DNA of 64,000 nt from Bacteroidales bacterium (GCA_015060405.1 SUYN01000004.1:62001-126000); one strand, 5' to 3'; positions 35,390 to 45,762 are shown, counted from the stretch's first letter. Notes: generated by a model from the sequence alone, not told the origin. Numbers and translations are program-made.

Positions 35390-35995
35390 ATGCAGAACAA
35401 ATTGCAGGAATTGACAGACAAGCTCTATAACGAGGGGCTGTCAAAAGGCAAGCAGGAAGGCGAAGAAATTCTTGCTAAAGCAAAGGCACAGGCTGAGGAA
35501 ATGATCGCCAAGGCCCAGACAGAAGCTGCGCAGATCCTTGCAGCGGCACAGAAACAGGCGGAGGAAGTGAAGACAAAGACAGCTTCCGACGTCAGGATGG
35601 CTGCCAGCCAGAGCATTGCAGCTACAAAGAAGGACATCGAGACCCTCATCGTGGGCAAGATGACCGACGATGCCGTAAAGAAGGCTCTCTCAACTCCTGA
35701 CTTCATCAAGGAGATCATCAAGGCTGTGGCTGAGAAGTTCACTACAGAAGGACCTGTAGAGCTTTCTCTCATTCTCCCTGAGACACTCAAGAAGGACCTC
35801 GAACCTTTCGTTACCAAGGAGCTTGCTGCCATTCTCAATGCCGGAGTCGAGGCATCATTCTCAAAGAAGGTGTCAGGCGGTTTCAAGATCGGTCCGAAAG
35901 AGGGCAGCTACTTCATCAGCTTCACTGAAGAGACATTCAACCAGCTCATTTCCGAGTACTTAAGACCAACTACCAAGAAACTCCTCTTCGGATAA
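35390..35995 (+). CDS. atpE: V-type ATPase subunit E (peripheral stalk)
   Basis: 201 residues. Residues about 10-70 are a long Ala/Glu/Gln/Lys-rich helix (EEILAKAKAQAEEMIAKAQTEAAQILAAAQKQ), typical of the stalk coiled coil. The rest is a compact C-terminal domain that sits on the A/B head. First gene of a seven-gene operon; its TAA overlaps the next ATG (TAATG). Confidence 0.85.
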   Translation: MQNKLQELTDKLYNEGLSKGKQEGEEILAKAKAQAEEMIAKAQTEAAQILAAAQKQAEEVKTKTASDVRMAASQSIAATKKDIETLIVGKMTDDAVKKALSTPDFIKEIIKAVAEKFTTEGPVELSLILPETLKKDLEPFVTKELAAILNAGVEASFSKKVSGGFKIGPKEGSYFISFTEETFNQLISEYLRPTTKKLLFG

Positions 35996-36630
35996 TGAAC
36001 AATTACGTATATATAATAGCAGGTCTTCCCGACTTCACTCCTGACTGGAGACAGGGCGAGAAGAGCCTTGACGAATACCTCACCCAGGTCAGGGAGCTTC
36101 TGTCCGAAAAGGACAATGGTATTCTTGACTTCATCGTGAAGGGCTTCGACAAGGATCAGATCGGTCCCGAGCTCTACAAGGAGGCTCTGTCGCACAGGAT
36201 GGGATTCATCAGGGAGTTCTTCCAGTTCGATCTCAACGTGCGCAACCAGAAGGTAAGGTACCTGAATCAGGCACTGGGAAGAGATCCGGAAAAGGATGTC
36301 CTTTCGCTCAGGGATCCTGAAGCGGAGGAGACAGGACTTGAACCGGAGGAGCCGGAATTCAAGGAGTCTGCAAAGCTGCAGAGCATCCTTGAAGGGCACG
36401 ACATCCTCTCCAGGGAAAGAGGTATCGACGACCTCTACTGGGACAAGATCGATGAACTCACGCTCTTCGACTACCTCAACTTCGAGAAGGTCCTCGGAGT
36501 CGTAGTGAAGATGATGATCATCCGCAGATGGCTCATCCTCGACGAGGAGACAGGACGAGAAATGTTCAAGAAGCTTGTCGACGAGGTACGCGGCACATTC
36601 AAAGGTGTTGAATATAACGAAACAAATTAA
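35995..36630 (+). CDS. DUF2764 protein of the V-ATPase operon
   Basis: 211 residues, soluble and acidic. It starts MNNYVYIIAGLPDF, the characteristic N-terminus of DUF2764, and has the later motif RGIDDLYWDKIDELTLFDYLNFEKVLGVVVKMMIIRRW. It is always found between subunits E and A in Bacteroidetes-type operons, where a recognisable subunit C is missing. A role as the C-like socket between rotor and membrane ring is an inference from position and size. Confidence 0.85.
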   Translation: MNNYVYIIAGLPDFTPDWRQGEKSLDEYLTQVRELLSEKDNGILDFIVKGFDKDQIGPELYKEALSHRMGFIREFFQFDLNVRNQKVRYLNQALGRDPEKDVLSLRDPEAEETGLEPEEPEFKESAKLQSILEGHDILSRERGIDDLYWDKIDELTLFDYLNFEKVLGVVVKMMIIRRWLILDEETGREMFKKLVDEVRGTFKGVEYNETN

Positions 36631-36641
36631 CAGCAATAAAT

Positions 36642-38393
36642 ATGAAAACAACTGGAAAAGTTACGGGTATCGTTTCTAACCTTGTGACTGTCGAGGCAGA
36701 CGGACCGGTGTCGCAGAATGAGATCTGCTTCATCACCGTAGGTGACACGAAGCTCATGGCCGAGGTCATCAAAGTGAACGGTAAGAATGCCGCAGTGCAG
36801 GTGTTTGAAAGCACCCGTGGACTCAAGAACGGTGACGTAGTGGAGTTCGAGGACAGGATGCTCGAGGCAACTCTCGGTCCGGGACTCCTTTCAAGCAGCT
36901 ACGACGGTCTTCAGAACGACCTCACCACAATGACAGGCGTATTCCTCCAGAAAGGAGAATACACTGACCCTCTCAATCACGAGAAACTCTGGGATTTCAC
37001 ACCTCTGGCAAAGCCGGGCGACAAGGTTGTCGCAGCAGACTGGCTCGGAGAAGTAAAGGAAGGATGGCTCCCTCACAAGATCATGGTTCCGTTCGCATTC
37101 AAGGGCGAGTACACTGTCAAGTCAGTGGCTGAGGCAGGACAGTACAACATCGACAAGGTGATCGCAGTCCTCACAAACGCAGAAGGCGAAGACGTGAATG
37201 TAACCATGTGGCAGAAATGGCCTGTAAAGGTGGCTGTCAAGGGCTACAAGGACAAGCCAAGGCCATCAAGAATCATGGAGACAGGTGTGCGTGCCATCGA
37301 CACCCTCAATCCAATCGCCGAGGGAGGTACAGGCTTCATCCCTGGTCCTTTCGGCTGCGGAAAGACCGTGCTCCAGCACGCGATCGCAAAGCAGGGAGAC
37401 GCAGACGTGATCGTGATGGCAGCCTGCGGTGAGCGTGCAAACGAGGTTGTGGAGATCTTCGCAGAGTTCCCTGAACTCATCGACCCGCACACAGGACGTC
37501 ACCTGATGGAACGTACAACCATCATCTGTAACACTTCAAACATGCCTGTAGCAGCTCGTGAGGCATCAGTTTACACAGCGATGACGATCTGCGAGTACTA
37601 CCGTGCAATGGGTATGAAGGTCCTTCTCCTTGCAGACTCGACTTCACGTTGGGCACAGGCACTCCGTGAGATGTCCAACCGTATGGAGGAGCTCCCGGGA
37701 GCTGACGCCTTCCCTGTGGACCTTTCAGCCATCATCTCAAACTTCTACGCACGTGCCGGAATGGTCGTTCTGAACAACGGTCAGACAGGAGCTGTAACAT
37801 TCATCGGAACAGTATCTCCAGCCGGTGGTAACCTCAAGGAGCCTGTGACAGAGTCTACAAAGAAGGCAGCACGCTGCTTCTACGCTCTCGAGCAGAACCG
37901 TGCGGACCAGAAGCGCTACCCTGCCGTGAACCCTATCGACTCATATTCAAAGTATCTCGAGTATCCAGAGATCCGCGAGTACCTCAACGAAACCATCATG
38001 CCAGGTTGGGTAGAGATGGTAGAGCGTGCAAAGAACATCGTGCGCAAGGGTAAGGAGGCAAACGACCAGATCAACATCCTCGGTGACGACGGTGTACCTA
38101 TGAGCTACCACGAGGTGTTCTGGAAGTCAGAGCTCCTCGACTTCGTCATCCTCCAGCAGGACGCATTCGACGACATCGACGCACTCTGTCCGCTTGAAAG
38201 GCAGAAATACATGCTCGAGCTCGTCATGGGCATCTGCGAGCGTGACTTCACTTTCGAAGACTTCGAGCAGTGCCGCAACTTCTTCAAGGAACTCATCAAC
38301 GCGCTCAGACAGATGAACTACTCTGAGTTCAAGAGCGACAGATTCCACGAATATCAGGAAAAACTCAATAATCTTCTAAGCAATGGCAACTAA
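36642..38393 (+). CDS. atpA: V-type ATPase catalytic subunit A
   Basis: 583 residues. Walker A is GPFGCGKTVLQ. The A-specific bulge domain lies at about 110-200, and AACGERANEVVEIFAEFPEL and LLLADSTSRWAQALREMSNRMEELPG follow. It hydrolyses or makes ATP at the A/B interface. Length fits (about 580-600). Codon use is strongly biased toward c/g-ending codons, as in highly expressed genes. The 3' end overlaps subunit B by 11 nt. Confidence 0.97.
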   Translation: MKTTGKVTGIVSNLVTVEADGPVSQNEICFITVGDTKLMAEVIKVNGKNAAVQVFESTRGLKNGDVVEFEDRMLEATLGPGLLSSSYDGLQNDLTTMTGVFLQKGEYTDPLNHEKLWDFTPLAKPGDKVVAADWLGEVKEGWLPHKIMVPFAFKGEYTVKSVAEAGQYNIDKVIAVLTNAEGEDVNVTMWQKWPVKVAVKGYKDKPRPSRIMETGVRAIDTLNPIAEGGTGFIPGPFGCGKTVLQHAIAKQGDADVIVMAACGERANEVVEIFAEFPELIDPHTGRHLMERTTIICNTSNMPVAAREASVYTAMTICEYYRAMGMKVLLLADSTSRWAQALREMSNRMEELPGADAFPVDLSAIISNFYARAGMVVLNNGQTGAVTFIGTVSPAGGNLKEPVTESTKKAARCFYALEQNRADQKRYPAVNPIDSYSKYLEYPEIREYLNETIMPGWVEMVERAKNIVRKGKEANDQINILGDDGVPMSYHEVFWKSELLDFVILQQDAFDDIDALCPLERQKYMLELVMGICERDFTFEDFEQCRNFFKELINALRQMNYSEFKSDRFHEYQEKLNNLLSNGN

Positions 38394-39705
38394 GGCATTT
38401 CAGAAAACCTACACACAGCTGGAGGCCATAACCAAGGCTACGGTTTCGCTTAAGGCGACAGGTGTATCAAACGACGAGCTCGCACTCGTAGACGGCCGCC
38501 TTGCTCAGGTGGTTAAGACCAAGGGAGAGCTCGTGACCCTCCAGATCTTCTCAGGAACAGAGGGCATCCCTACCAATGCAGAGGTGGTATTCCTCGGCGG
38601 TGCTCCGACACTCAACGTAAGCGACCAGCTTGCAGGTCGTTTCTTCAACGCCTACGGCGAGCCTATCGACGGCGGTCCTGCAGTTGACGGAAAGACAGTC
38701 GAGATCGGAGGTCCTTCGGTGAACCCATACAAGAGAAAGCAGCCTTCGCAGCTCATCCCTACCGGTATCGCCGGCATCGACCTGAACAACACCCTCGTGT
38801 CAGGACAGAAGATTCCTTTCTTCGCAGACCCTGACCAGCCATACAACAACGTAATGGCTCAGGTAGCTCTCCGCGCTGACGTTGACAAGATCATCCTCGG
38901 AGGTATGGGTCTTTCAAACGACGACTACCTCTACTTCAAGCATGAGTTCGAGGCAGCTGGTGCTCTGGACAAGATCATCTCATTCGTGAACACCACAGAG
39001 CAGCCACCTGTAGAGCGACTCCTCATTCCGGACATGGCCCTTACAGCGGCAGAGTACTTCGCCGTGGAGAAGAACGAGAAGGTTCTCGTGCTCCTTACCG
39101 ATATGACACTCTACGCCGACGCGCTTTCTATAGTGTCTAACCGTATGGACCAGATCCCTTCAAAGGACTCTATGCCTGGTTCACTCTACTCAGACCTCGC
39201 AAAGATCTACGAGAAGGCCGTACAGCTTCCTGAGGGAGGTTCGATCACCATCATTGCAGTGACAACCCTCAACGACGGAGACATCACTCACGCGATTCCG
39301 GACAACACCGGTTACATCACAGAGGGACAGCTCTTCCTCCGCACGGACCCTGATTCAGGAAAGGTCATCATCGACCCGTTCCGTTCGCTTTCACGTCTGA
39401 AACAGCTCGTTCAGGGAAAGAAGACAAGAAAGGACCACGGACAGGTGATGAATGCATCAGTACGTCTCTACGCCGATGCTCAGAACGCAAAGACAAAGCT
39501 CGAGAACGGTTTCGACCTCAGCGACTACGACCTCAGATGTCTCGACTACGCCAAGGCATACGCGACCAGACTTCTTGCAATTGACGTAAACCTCAAGATC
39601 GACGACATGCTTGACACTGCATGGGAGCTCTTCGGAACCTACTTCACGAAGGCCGAGACCGGTATCAAGCAGGAGCTTATCGACACATATTGGAAAGGTA
39701 ATTAA
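38383..39705 (+). CDS. atpB: V-type ATPase regulatory subunit B
   Basis: 440 residues. It resembles subunit A but has no Walker A Lys. Landmarks: GRFFNAYGEPIDGGP, PSQLIPTGIAGIDLNNTLVSGQKIPFF, VLVLLTDMTLYADALSIVSNRMDQIPSKDSMPGSLYSDLAKIYEKA. It forms the non-catalytic half of the hexameric head. The start overlaps the end of A, and subunit D begins 2 nt after the stop. Confidence 0.97.
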   Translation: MATKAFQKTYTQLEAITKATVSLKATGVSNDELALVDGRLAQVVKTKGELVTLQIFSGTEGIPTNAEVVFLGGAPTLNVSDQLAGRFFNAYGEPIDGGPAVDGKTVEIGGPSVNPYKRKQPSQLIPTGIAGIDLNNTLVSGQKIPFFADPDQPYNNVMAQVALRADVDKIILGGMGLSNDDYLYFKHEFEAAGALDKIISFVNTTEQPPVERLLIPDMALTAAEYFAVEKNEKVLVLLTDMTLYADALSIVSNRMDQIPSKDSMPGSLYSDLAKIYEKAVQLPEGGSITIIAVTTLNDGDITHAIPDNTGYITEGQLFLRTDPDSGKVIIDPFRSLSRLKQLVQGKKTRKDHGQVMNASVRLYADAQNAKTKLENGFDLSDYDLRCLDYAKAYATRLLAIDVNLKIDDMLDTAWELFGTYFTKAETGIKQELIDTYWKGN

Positions 39706-39707
39706 TC

Positions 39708-40325
39708 ATGGCAATCAAGTTTCAATATAATAAGACATCTCTGAACAACTTGAACAAACAGCTCAAGATGCGTAAGAATGCCCTCCCAACCTTGAAGAAC
39801 AAGGAGTCGGCTCTGCGTGTCGAGGTGAAGAAGGCCAAGGACTATTCGGAGAAGCTTATTGAAGATCTTGACGCCTCACTGAAGAGATACGACTATCTCG
39901 CAGCCCTCTGGAACGAATTCCAGCCTAACCTGATCTCCATCGTGGATGTAGACCTCTACACCGTGAAGGTGGCAGGAGTAAAGACTCCTGCACTGGGAGA
40001 AATCAAGTACGAGATCCACGAGTTCAACGCCTTCAACTGTCCTGCATGGTATGCGGACGGAGTGGCGATACTCAAGGAACTCTCAAGACTGGGAATCGAA
40101 TCTGAAGTGTATCTGGAGAAGGCCCGTATCCTGGATTTCCAGAGGAAGAAGACCACTCAGAAGGTGAACCTTTATGAGAAGGTGCAGATTCCGGGCTATC
40201 AGGAGGCAATCAGAAAGATCAAGCGATATATGGAAGACGAGGAGAACCTCTCCAAGGCAGCTTCCAAGATCGTCAAGAGCAGACACGCTATAGAAGAAGA
40301 GGAGGAGCAGAACAATGATAACTAA
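39708..40325 (+). CDS. atpD: V-type ATPase subunit D (central rotor)
   Basis: 205 residues. Two long charged helices at the N-terminus (NKTSLNNLNKQLKMRKNALPTLKNKESAL) and C-terminus (QEAIRKIKRYMEDEENLSKAASKIVKSRHAIE) make the antiparallel shaft. The chain ends in an acidic tail. No separate subunit F gene is seen in the operon. The stop overlaps the start of subunit I by 11 nt. Confidence 0.92.
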   Translation: MAIKFQYNKTSLNNLNKQLKMRKNALPTLKNKESALRVEVKKAKDYSEKLIEDLDASLKRYDYLAALWNEFQPNLISIVDVDLYTVKVAGVKTPALGEIKYEIHEFNAFNCPAWYADGVAILKELSRLGIESEVYLEKARILDFQRKKTTQKVNLYEKVQIPGYQEAIRKIKRYMEDEENLSKAASKIVKSRHAIEEEEEQNNDN

Positions 40326-42159
40326 AATGACCAAATATTCCTTCGTTCTCCTTACAGGAGAGAAGGAGGGTTTCCTGGAGCAGCTTCAGGAGCTTGGAGT
40401 TGTGGACATCAGCCGTTCTGTAAAACCGATTGATTCCGACTCTTCCGTGATGTTCCACAAGGCCGAAAGAGCCCGCAAGACTCTTGAATTCCTTGAGAGC
40501 ATCGACTACTCAAAAGATGCTGATGCTGAAGCAATTGCAAAGACTACAGCCAATATCGAAGGCGATCCTGTTGATTTCATTGAAGAGTGCAGAGCTAAAA
40601 TCACCGAACTTCATATTGCGAAGGCAAATGCTGAGAAACAGCTTAACTCAAGACTCCCTTGGGGAGAATATGACAAGAAAGCCTTGGATGGACTCAAGGA
40701 TCTCGGCTATGCTGTGCGCTACTATAGCGTAGATGCGAAGAAATTCGACGAGACTTGGGGTGAGCTCTACCCTCTTCAGATCGTTTCAAATGACGGAAAG
40801 AAAGTATGGTTCGTGACTATAGCTCCTAAGGGCGAGGCTTACAGATTCCCTCTTCAGGAGATTGCAGCTCCGGAAGGTACTTATGCAGAATCCGTAGCCG
40901 AGCTCGCACGTATCAAGGCTGAAACAATCGAGTGCAAAGCAGGACTCCTCAATGCAAAGGATTATATTCCTGCAATTAAGGAGGCTTGCAACAGAGATCT
41001 CGTCAATCTGGATCTCTACCTTGCCAAAGAAGCCGGGGAAGGCGCAGCTGAGGATATGATCACAGTATTCACAGGTTTTGCTCCGATCGAGAATGACGCT
41101 GAACTTGTAGAGGCATTCGACAAGATGGGAGTTCTCTACATCAAGGAAGAGGCTGTTCTTGAGGACAATCCGCCTATCAAGCTGAAGAACAACTGGTTCA
41201 CACGTCAGTTTGAGGTGTTTACAGAGATGTATGGTGCACCTGTATATACAGAATTCGACCCTACACCTATTGTAGCTCCGTTCTATCTGCTCTTCTTCGC
41301 AATGTGTATGGGAGACGCAGGATATGGACTCATACTGATTCTTCTTGGAATTGCGGTCGCGAAGAAATGGATCAATATCGCTATGCTCAAGAACATCGGT
41401 CCGATCATTTCCATTCTTGGAGCTGGAACTCTCGTTATCGGACTCGTTCTGGGAACAGCATTCGGTATCGACCTTTCTGCCTCCGAATGGTATCCTGAGG
41501 CAATGAAGAAGATAATGATTACAGGAACCATCGCCGGATTCCCTGCCCAGATGATTCTTGCATTAGGTATCGGTGTATTCCATATATGCCTCGCTATGAC
41601 CGTCAAGGCTATCGGCTATACAAAGAGATTCGGTTTCAGAGAAACCGTCAGCGTATGGGGATGGCTTCTCCTGATTGTAGGCGGAATAGCGACAGGAGCA
41701 CTTGGAATGGCCAAACTGGTATCACCTGCAGTCATCAAGTGGATAGTGATCGTGATCGGAGTGGTATCTGCCCTTGGTATATACATATTCAATACGCCTG
41801 GCAAGAATCCGCTTTCAAACATCGGCTCAGGTCTATGGGACACTTACAATATGGTGACAGGAATCCTCGGAGACGTACTCAGTTACATACGACTCTATGC
41901 TCTCGGACTTGCCGGAGGTATGCTCGGACAGGCATTCAACATACTTGGCGGCATCATCGTCGGTGACGGAATCTCTGTAATCAACTTCCTTCCATTCGCG
42001 CTTATACTCCTTTTCGGACATTCACTCAACCTTGCGATGTCCTGCCTCGGAGCATTCGTGCATCCTCTTCGACTTACCTTCGTAGAGTATTTCAAGAATG
42101 CAGGATATGAAGGAAAGGGAAAAGAATACAATCCATTGACAAAAGAAAAGAATTATTAA
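40315..42159 (+). CDS. atpI: V-type ATPase subunit I (membrane stator)
   Basis: 614 residues. The N-terminal half is a soluble stalk-binding arm with coiled-coil stretches. The C-terminal half from about 320 has seven to eight membrane helices. GDVLSYIRLYALGLAGGMLGQAFN contains the conserved Arg (DVLSYIRLYALG) of the ion half-channel, and LAMSCLGAFVHPLRLTFVEYFKNAGYEGKGKEYNPL is the typical end. Codon use is visibly more A/T-rich than in A and B, in keeping with lower expression rather than transfer. Confidence 0.95.
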   Translation: MITKMTKYSFVLLTGEKEGFLEQLQELGVVDISRSVKPIDSDSSVMFHKAERARKTLEFLESIDYSKDADAEAIAKTTANIEGDPVDFIEECRAKITELHIAKANAEKQLNSRLPWGEYDKKALDGLKDLGYAVRYYSVDAKKFDETWGELYPLQIVSNDGKKVWFVTIAPKGEAYRFPLQEIAAPEGTYAESVAELARIKAETIECKAGLLNAKDYIPAIKEACNRDLVNLDLYLAKEAGEGAAEDMITVFTGFAPIENDAELVEAFDKMGVLYIKEEAVLEDNPPIKLKNNWFTRQFEVFTEMYGAPVYTEFDPTPIVAPFYLLFFAMCMGDAGYGLILILLGIAVAKKWINIAMLKNIGPIISILGAGTLVIGLVLGTAFGIDLSASEWYPEAMKKIMITGTIAGFPAQMILALGIGVFHICLAMTVKAIGYTKRFGFRETVSVWGWLLLIVGGIATGALGMAKLVSPAVIKWIVIVIGVVSALGIYIFNTPGKNPLSNIGSGLWDTYNMVTGILGDVLSYIRLYALGLAGGMLGQAFNILGGIIVGDGISVINFLPFALILLFGHSLNLAMSCLGAFVHPLRLTFVEYFKNAGYEGKGKEYNPLTKEKNY

Positions 42160-42162
42160 TAA

Positions 42163-42630
<468 letters not shown>

Positions 42631-42661
42631 AAGAATCAAGGAAAGCAATACAATAAAATTG

Positions 42662-42693
42662 AGGAGATGACCTAAACGGTCATCTCCTTTTTT
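42662..42693 (+). terminator. Terminator of the V-type ATPase operon
   Basis: AGGAGATGACC (42662-42672) pairs perfectly with GGTCATCTCCT (42678-42688) around TAAAC. TTTTTT follows. It may also stop the convergent peroxidase transcript. Confidence 0.93.
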
Positions 42694-42716
42694 GCATATA
42701 TATGAATCATTCGATT

Positions 42717-44126
42717 CTAATGGTCGTGATCGTGGTCGTGGATCACATCCCTCGAAGTGTCATTTGTAAGAAGCTTTCCATTGTGTTCTCCAGTGAGGGT
42801 CTTGAGGAATGAGGTTATCTTATCAACCTCTGCATCAGCAAGTTCCACACCGCTCTGGTATATTGCCATATCCCTTACTGCCTCTTCAAGAGTCTCACGT
42901 GTTCCGTCGTGGTAGTACGGCCAGGTGTGCTCTACATTGCGAAGTCCGGGGACTTTGAAGCGGTGACGGTCGCGTTCCTGCTGTGTCTCCTTGTAGCGTC
43001 CGTTGTCCTCGACAGTCAGTTCCATGCCACGGTCGGCGAAGTAATGCCTTCTAAGTCCCATAAGCTCATAAGACTGACCTCCTAGGTTCTGACCGACGTG
43101 GCATGTCGCACAGTCATACTTCTTGAAGAGGTTATAGCCCTCAAGTTCTTCTGCGGTAAGGGCGGCATCATCTCCTCTGAGCCATTTGTCAAAACGAGAA
43201 TCCGGAGTGATGAGGGTCATTTCGAATTCCTCGATTGCATCTGTTATATTCTCCTGTGTCAGGCCGTCAGGATAGACAGCCTTGAAAGCCTTGGCGAACT
43301 TCCTGTCAGCCTCCAGCTTTGCGATTATCTGATCAAATGACTCTGAAGCCATCTCCACTGGGTTGAGAGGAGGACCGGCAGCCTGATCAGCAAGGGTCTT
43401 CGCACGTCCGTCCCAGAACTGCACGAAATTATAAACCGCATTGTACACTGTAGGAGCATTGACACCGCCGAGCTGGTCATCCACTCCGTGAGAATACTGA
43501 TGGTTGTCAACACCGGCTGTCTCGAGGGCATGGCAGGTCGCGCAAGAGACCGTGTTGTCGACTGAAAGCCTGGTGTCATGGAAAAGAGCATATCCGAGAG
43601 CGGCCTTTGCCTCATCCACTTCAATGTTCCGGTCAATCGGACGGACAGGCTCGCCTGCACGGTCCTCTGGAAGGTTGTCTGCATACATCTTCACACGTTC
43701 CTTGAGGATCCAGTCAAGTACGATGTCTCTCTTGGCATCGGTAAGCGAACTGCCCCAATGTACAAGATAATACTTCGGCATAGGCATCCTGTCATCCAGG
43801 ACGACTTTCTCGATCTTTGCGAGATCAACAGGAGAGAATCCCGCATCTGCCTTGAGGTCATCCATGAAAGGCCTGATGTCATAGGCCCTGTAGCCTGAGT
43901 CAATATCCTTCATCACGATACTGCCTGCCACAGGAAGCTTCGCATAGAAAGGCAGCTGGGGATCGGCCGAGTGGCAGCTCAGACAGCCTCCGTCCTCAAA
44001 GATTCTGAATACCTGCTCATTCTGAGGAAGCTCCGCAGAAGGAACCCTGTTCATGGCCCTGTAGACCACAATCATTGCAGCTGCCGCTACCAGCAGCAAG
44101 GCTGCACACCATCTGAATAGTTTCAT
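42717..44126 (-). CDS. Tri-heme cytochrome c peroxidase-like protein
   Basis: 469 residues from MKLFRWCAALL (44126); the frame opens ten codons earlier inside the gap. One N-terminal membrane anchor. Three CxxCH heme sites are seen: Cys48-Cys51-His52 in an N-terminal small heme domain, Cys195-Cys198-His199 and Cys339-Cys342-His343 in the di-heme CCP/MauG-type domain. Such enzymes reduce H2O2 in the periplasm. The C-terminal tail HDHDHDH is His-rich. It follows resB and ccsA, the heme-attachment genes needed for its own maturation, 35 nt after ccsA. Confidence 0.9.
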   Translation of the reverse strand: MKLFRWCAALLLVAAAAMIVVYRAMNRVPSAELPQNEQVFRIFEDGGCLSCHSADPQLPFYAKLPVAGSIVMKDIDSGYRAYDIRPFMDDLKADAGFSPVDLAKIEKVVLDDRMPMPKYYLVHWGSSLTDAKRDIVLDWILKERVKMYADNLPEDRAGEPVRPIDRNIEVDEAKAALGYALFHDTRLSVDNTVSCATCHALETAGVDNHQYSHGVDDQLGGVNAPTVYNAVYNFVQFWDGRAKTLADQAAGPPLNPVEMASESFDQIIAKLEADRKFAKAFKAVYPDGLTQENITDAIEEFEMTLITPDSRFDKWLRGDDAALTAEELEGYNLFKKYDCATCHVGQNLGGQSYELMGLRRHYFADRGMELTVEDNGRYKETQQERDRHRFKVPGLRNVEHTWPYYHDGTRETLEEAVRDMAIYQSGVELADAEVDKITSFLKTLTGEHNGKLLTNDTSRDVIHDHDHDH

Positions 44127-44161
44127 AATCGTTACCCTTTTACAAATGTCTGTCATATATC

Positions 44162-44965
44162 TTATCTGTTATATACATGTATGCTGTCCTGAGCCGAAGG
44201 AAGGTAGTTGACGCCCCACCAGCACATCTGGAGACAGATGAAGGAGAAGACGACAAGAAGGCACAGAAGCCTGTCCGATCCCTTTCCCAGCAGTCGCAGA
44301 TGTATATACAGCATATAGAAAAGCCAGGTCACAAGTGCCCATGTCTCCTTCGGGTCCCAGCTCCAGTAATGTCCCCATGCCTCCTTTGCCCACAACGCAC
44401 CCGAGAGCATGCCGAAGGTAAGGAAGGCCATACCTATATATATAAGTGTATCCGCCGCCGGCATTACATCTGTCCTGGAACTGAAAAGCCTGTACACAGC
44501 CAGAAGAAAGGCGCAGCCGAGGAAGGAATATGAAAACATATAGACCGTGACATGCGGAATGAACCAGGGGCTCTGCAGGGCAGGCATCAGCGTCTGGTCG
44601 TGTATTTCAGGACGGAAGATGTTGACCATGATGAACACGGTCGCCAGAACGGTGGAGAAGGAAAGAATCCATCTGTACCTCCAGCGCAGGTAAGTGAAAA
44701 GTCCTGCAGCCAGGGCAAAGAAAGAGTACCACAGGCGGGTCTCCCCCATTGTCTTCAACGGAGGCCTGCCAAGACTGATCCACAGACCGACGATGAACGA
44801 GGCCAGCGAAAGAAGGGCCATAAGGGCCAGTGCAACCGCCAGAGTCCTTACCCTGATGTAGCGCATGATCCTGCGTTCTTCATTGAAGGCAGACACCGCG
44901 GCAGCTGTTGCAGACAGAAGTACGGATGCCGCTCCGAACCATATGAACAAGTCCCATGTAACCAT
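44162..44965 (-). CDS. ccsA: CcsA/ResC-type cytochrome c assembly protein
   Basis: 267 residues from the Met at 44965, 1 nt after the resB stop; an in-frame ATG eleven codons upstream overlaps resB. About eight membrane helices. The heme-handling WWD motif is WGHYWSWDPKETWA (about 197-210), with flanking His in FIPHVTVYM and MLYIHLRL. With ResB it forms the system II heme exporter and cytochrome c synthetase. Confidence 0.92.
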   Translation of the reverse strand: MVTWDLFIWFGAASVLLSATAAAVSAFNEERRIMRYIRVRTLAVALALMALLSLASFIVGLWISLGRPPLKTMGETRLWYSFFALAAGLFTYLRWRYRWILSFSTVLATVFIMVNIFRPEIHDQTLMPALQSPWFIPHVTVYMFSYSFLGCAFLLAVYRLFSSRTDVMPAADTLIYIGMAFLTFGMLSGALWAKEAWGHYWSWDPKETWALVTWLFYMLYIHLRLLGKGSDRLLCLLVVFSFICLQMCWWGVNYLPSAQDSIHVYNR

Positions 44966-44966
44966 A

Positions 44967-45734
44967 TCATTCAACTTTTCTGACCGGACCGCGCACAAAC
45001 ATGAGCAGGGCTCCTGCCAGCATCATGACTATTCCCGCCAATGCGGCATATTTCCATGGCTCCTTCACGATCTGAAGGATGCACACATATGAATCGTCTT
45101 TCCAGTTCCTGTCATATCCCGACAGATATATGTCCTCGCCGAAAGAAACGGCATAGGGATGGTTCACCTTCAGAGTGACAGCCTTGCCGCCCACAAGTAT
45201 ATCCGCCTCGTACATGGAAGGGGTACCGTCCTCATATGCCTCTGTCCTGAAATCGGTCAGTTCCACTTCGTAAGCCAGACGCGAGTACCTTCCGTCCTGA
45301 CTGACAGCATCAGATGATGGCTGCCCCTGCTCCACTCTCATCATAAGGGTCGACGAGTCTGGAGCCCCCCAGAATGCAGATGAGACAGCGAGAAGGAGCC
45401 CTGCATGGTTCAGAAGAAAGCGCCAGCGGATCCTTCCCTTTCCTGACGCATGGGAGATGCGCCATCCTCTCAGAAGCACGAAGAGGAGGACGGACATGAA
45501 ATAGAGCATGACGGCTGCAGCAGGCCACGAAGACATGATCTCCCTCCTGCCGGTCAGGCCTGTGGCAAGACAGAATCCCGCGAAAAGCAGGATTGCAGAC
45601 ACAGTGGCTGCCTTTGAGAGCATGAATGAAACAATACGCGACTTCTTTCTGTACCTCCACAGACTATATATACCTCCGGCCCAGATCAGGGCGAGGATGA
45701 GGTTCAAAGGATATGAAAACATTGATAATTGCAT
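44967..45734 (-). CDS. resB: ResB-like cytochrome c biogenesis protein
   Basis: 255 residues, three to four hydrophobic helices near the N-terminus, a periplasmic segment (KAVTLKVNHPYAVSFGEDIYLSGYD) and a final helix (YAALAGIVMMLAGALLMFVRGP). This short ResB form (cytosolic N-terminal domain reduced) is typical of Bacteroidetes, where it precedes ccsA. It opens the resB-ccsA-peroxidase unit, with a -7 element at 45755-45762. Confidence 0.85.
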   Translation of the reverse strand: MQLSMFSYPLNLILALIWAGGIYSLWRYRKKSRIVSFMLSKAATVSAILLFAGFCLATGLTGRREIMSSWPAAAVMLYFMSVLLFVLLRGWRISHASGKGRIRWRFLLNHAGLLLAVSSAFWGAPDSSTLMMRVEQGQPSSDAVSQDGRYSRLAYEVELTDFRTEAYEDGTPSMYEADILVGGKAVTLKVNHPYAVSFGEDIYLSGYDRNWKDDSYVCILQIVKEPWKYAALAGIVMMLAGALLMFVRGPVRKVE

Positions 45735-45754
45735 ATCGGAACAACCTATGGAGG

Positions 45755-45762
45755 CAAATATA
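45755..45762 (-). promoter_or_regulatory. -7 element of the resB-ccsA-peroxidase unit
   Basis: Plus CAAATATA reads TATATTTG on the minus strand, 20 nt from the resB ATG. No good -33 box at 19-21 bp. Confidence 0.5.

Noticed and set aside
40315..42159. Subunit I as horizontally acquired because of its more A/T-rich codons
   Set aside because: It overlaps subunit D, sits in the expected operon position, and the difference fits lower expression compared with A and B.
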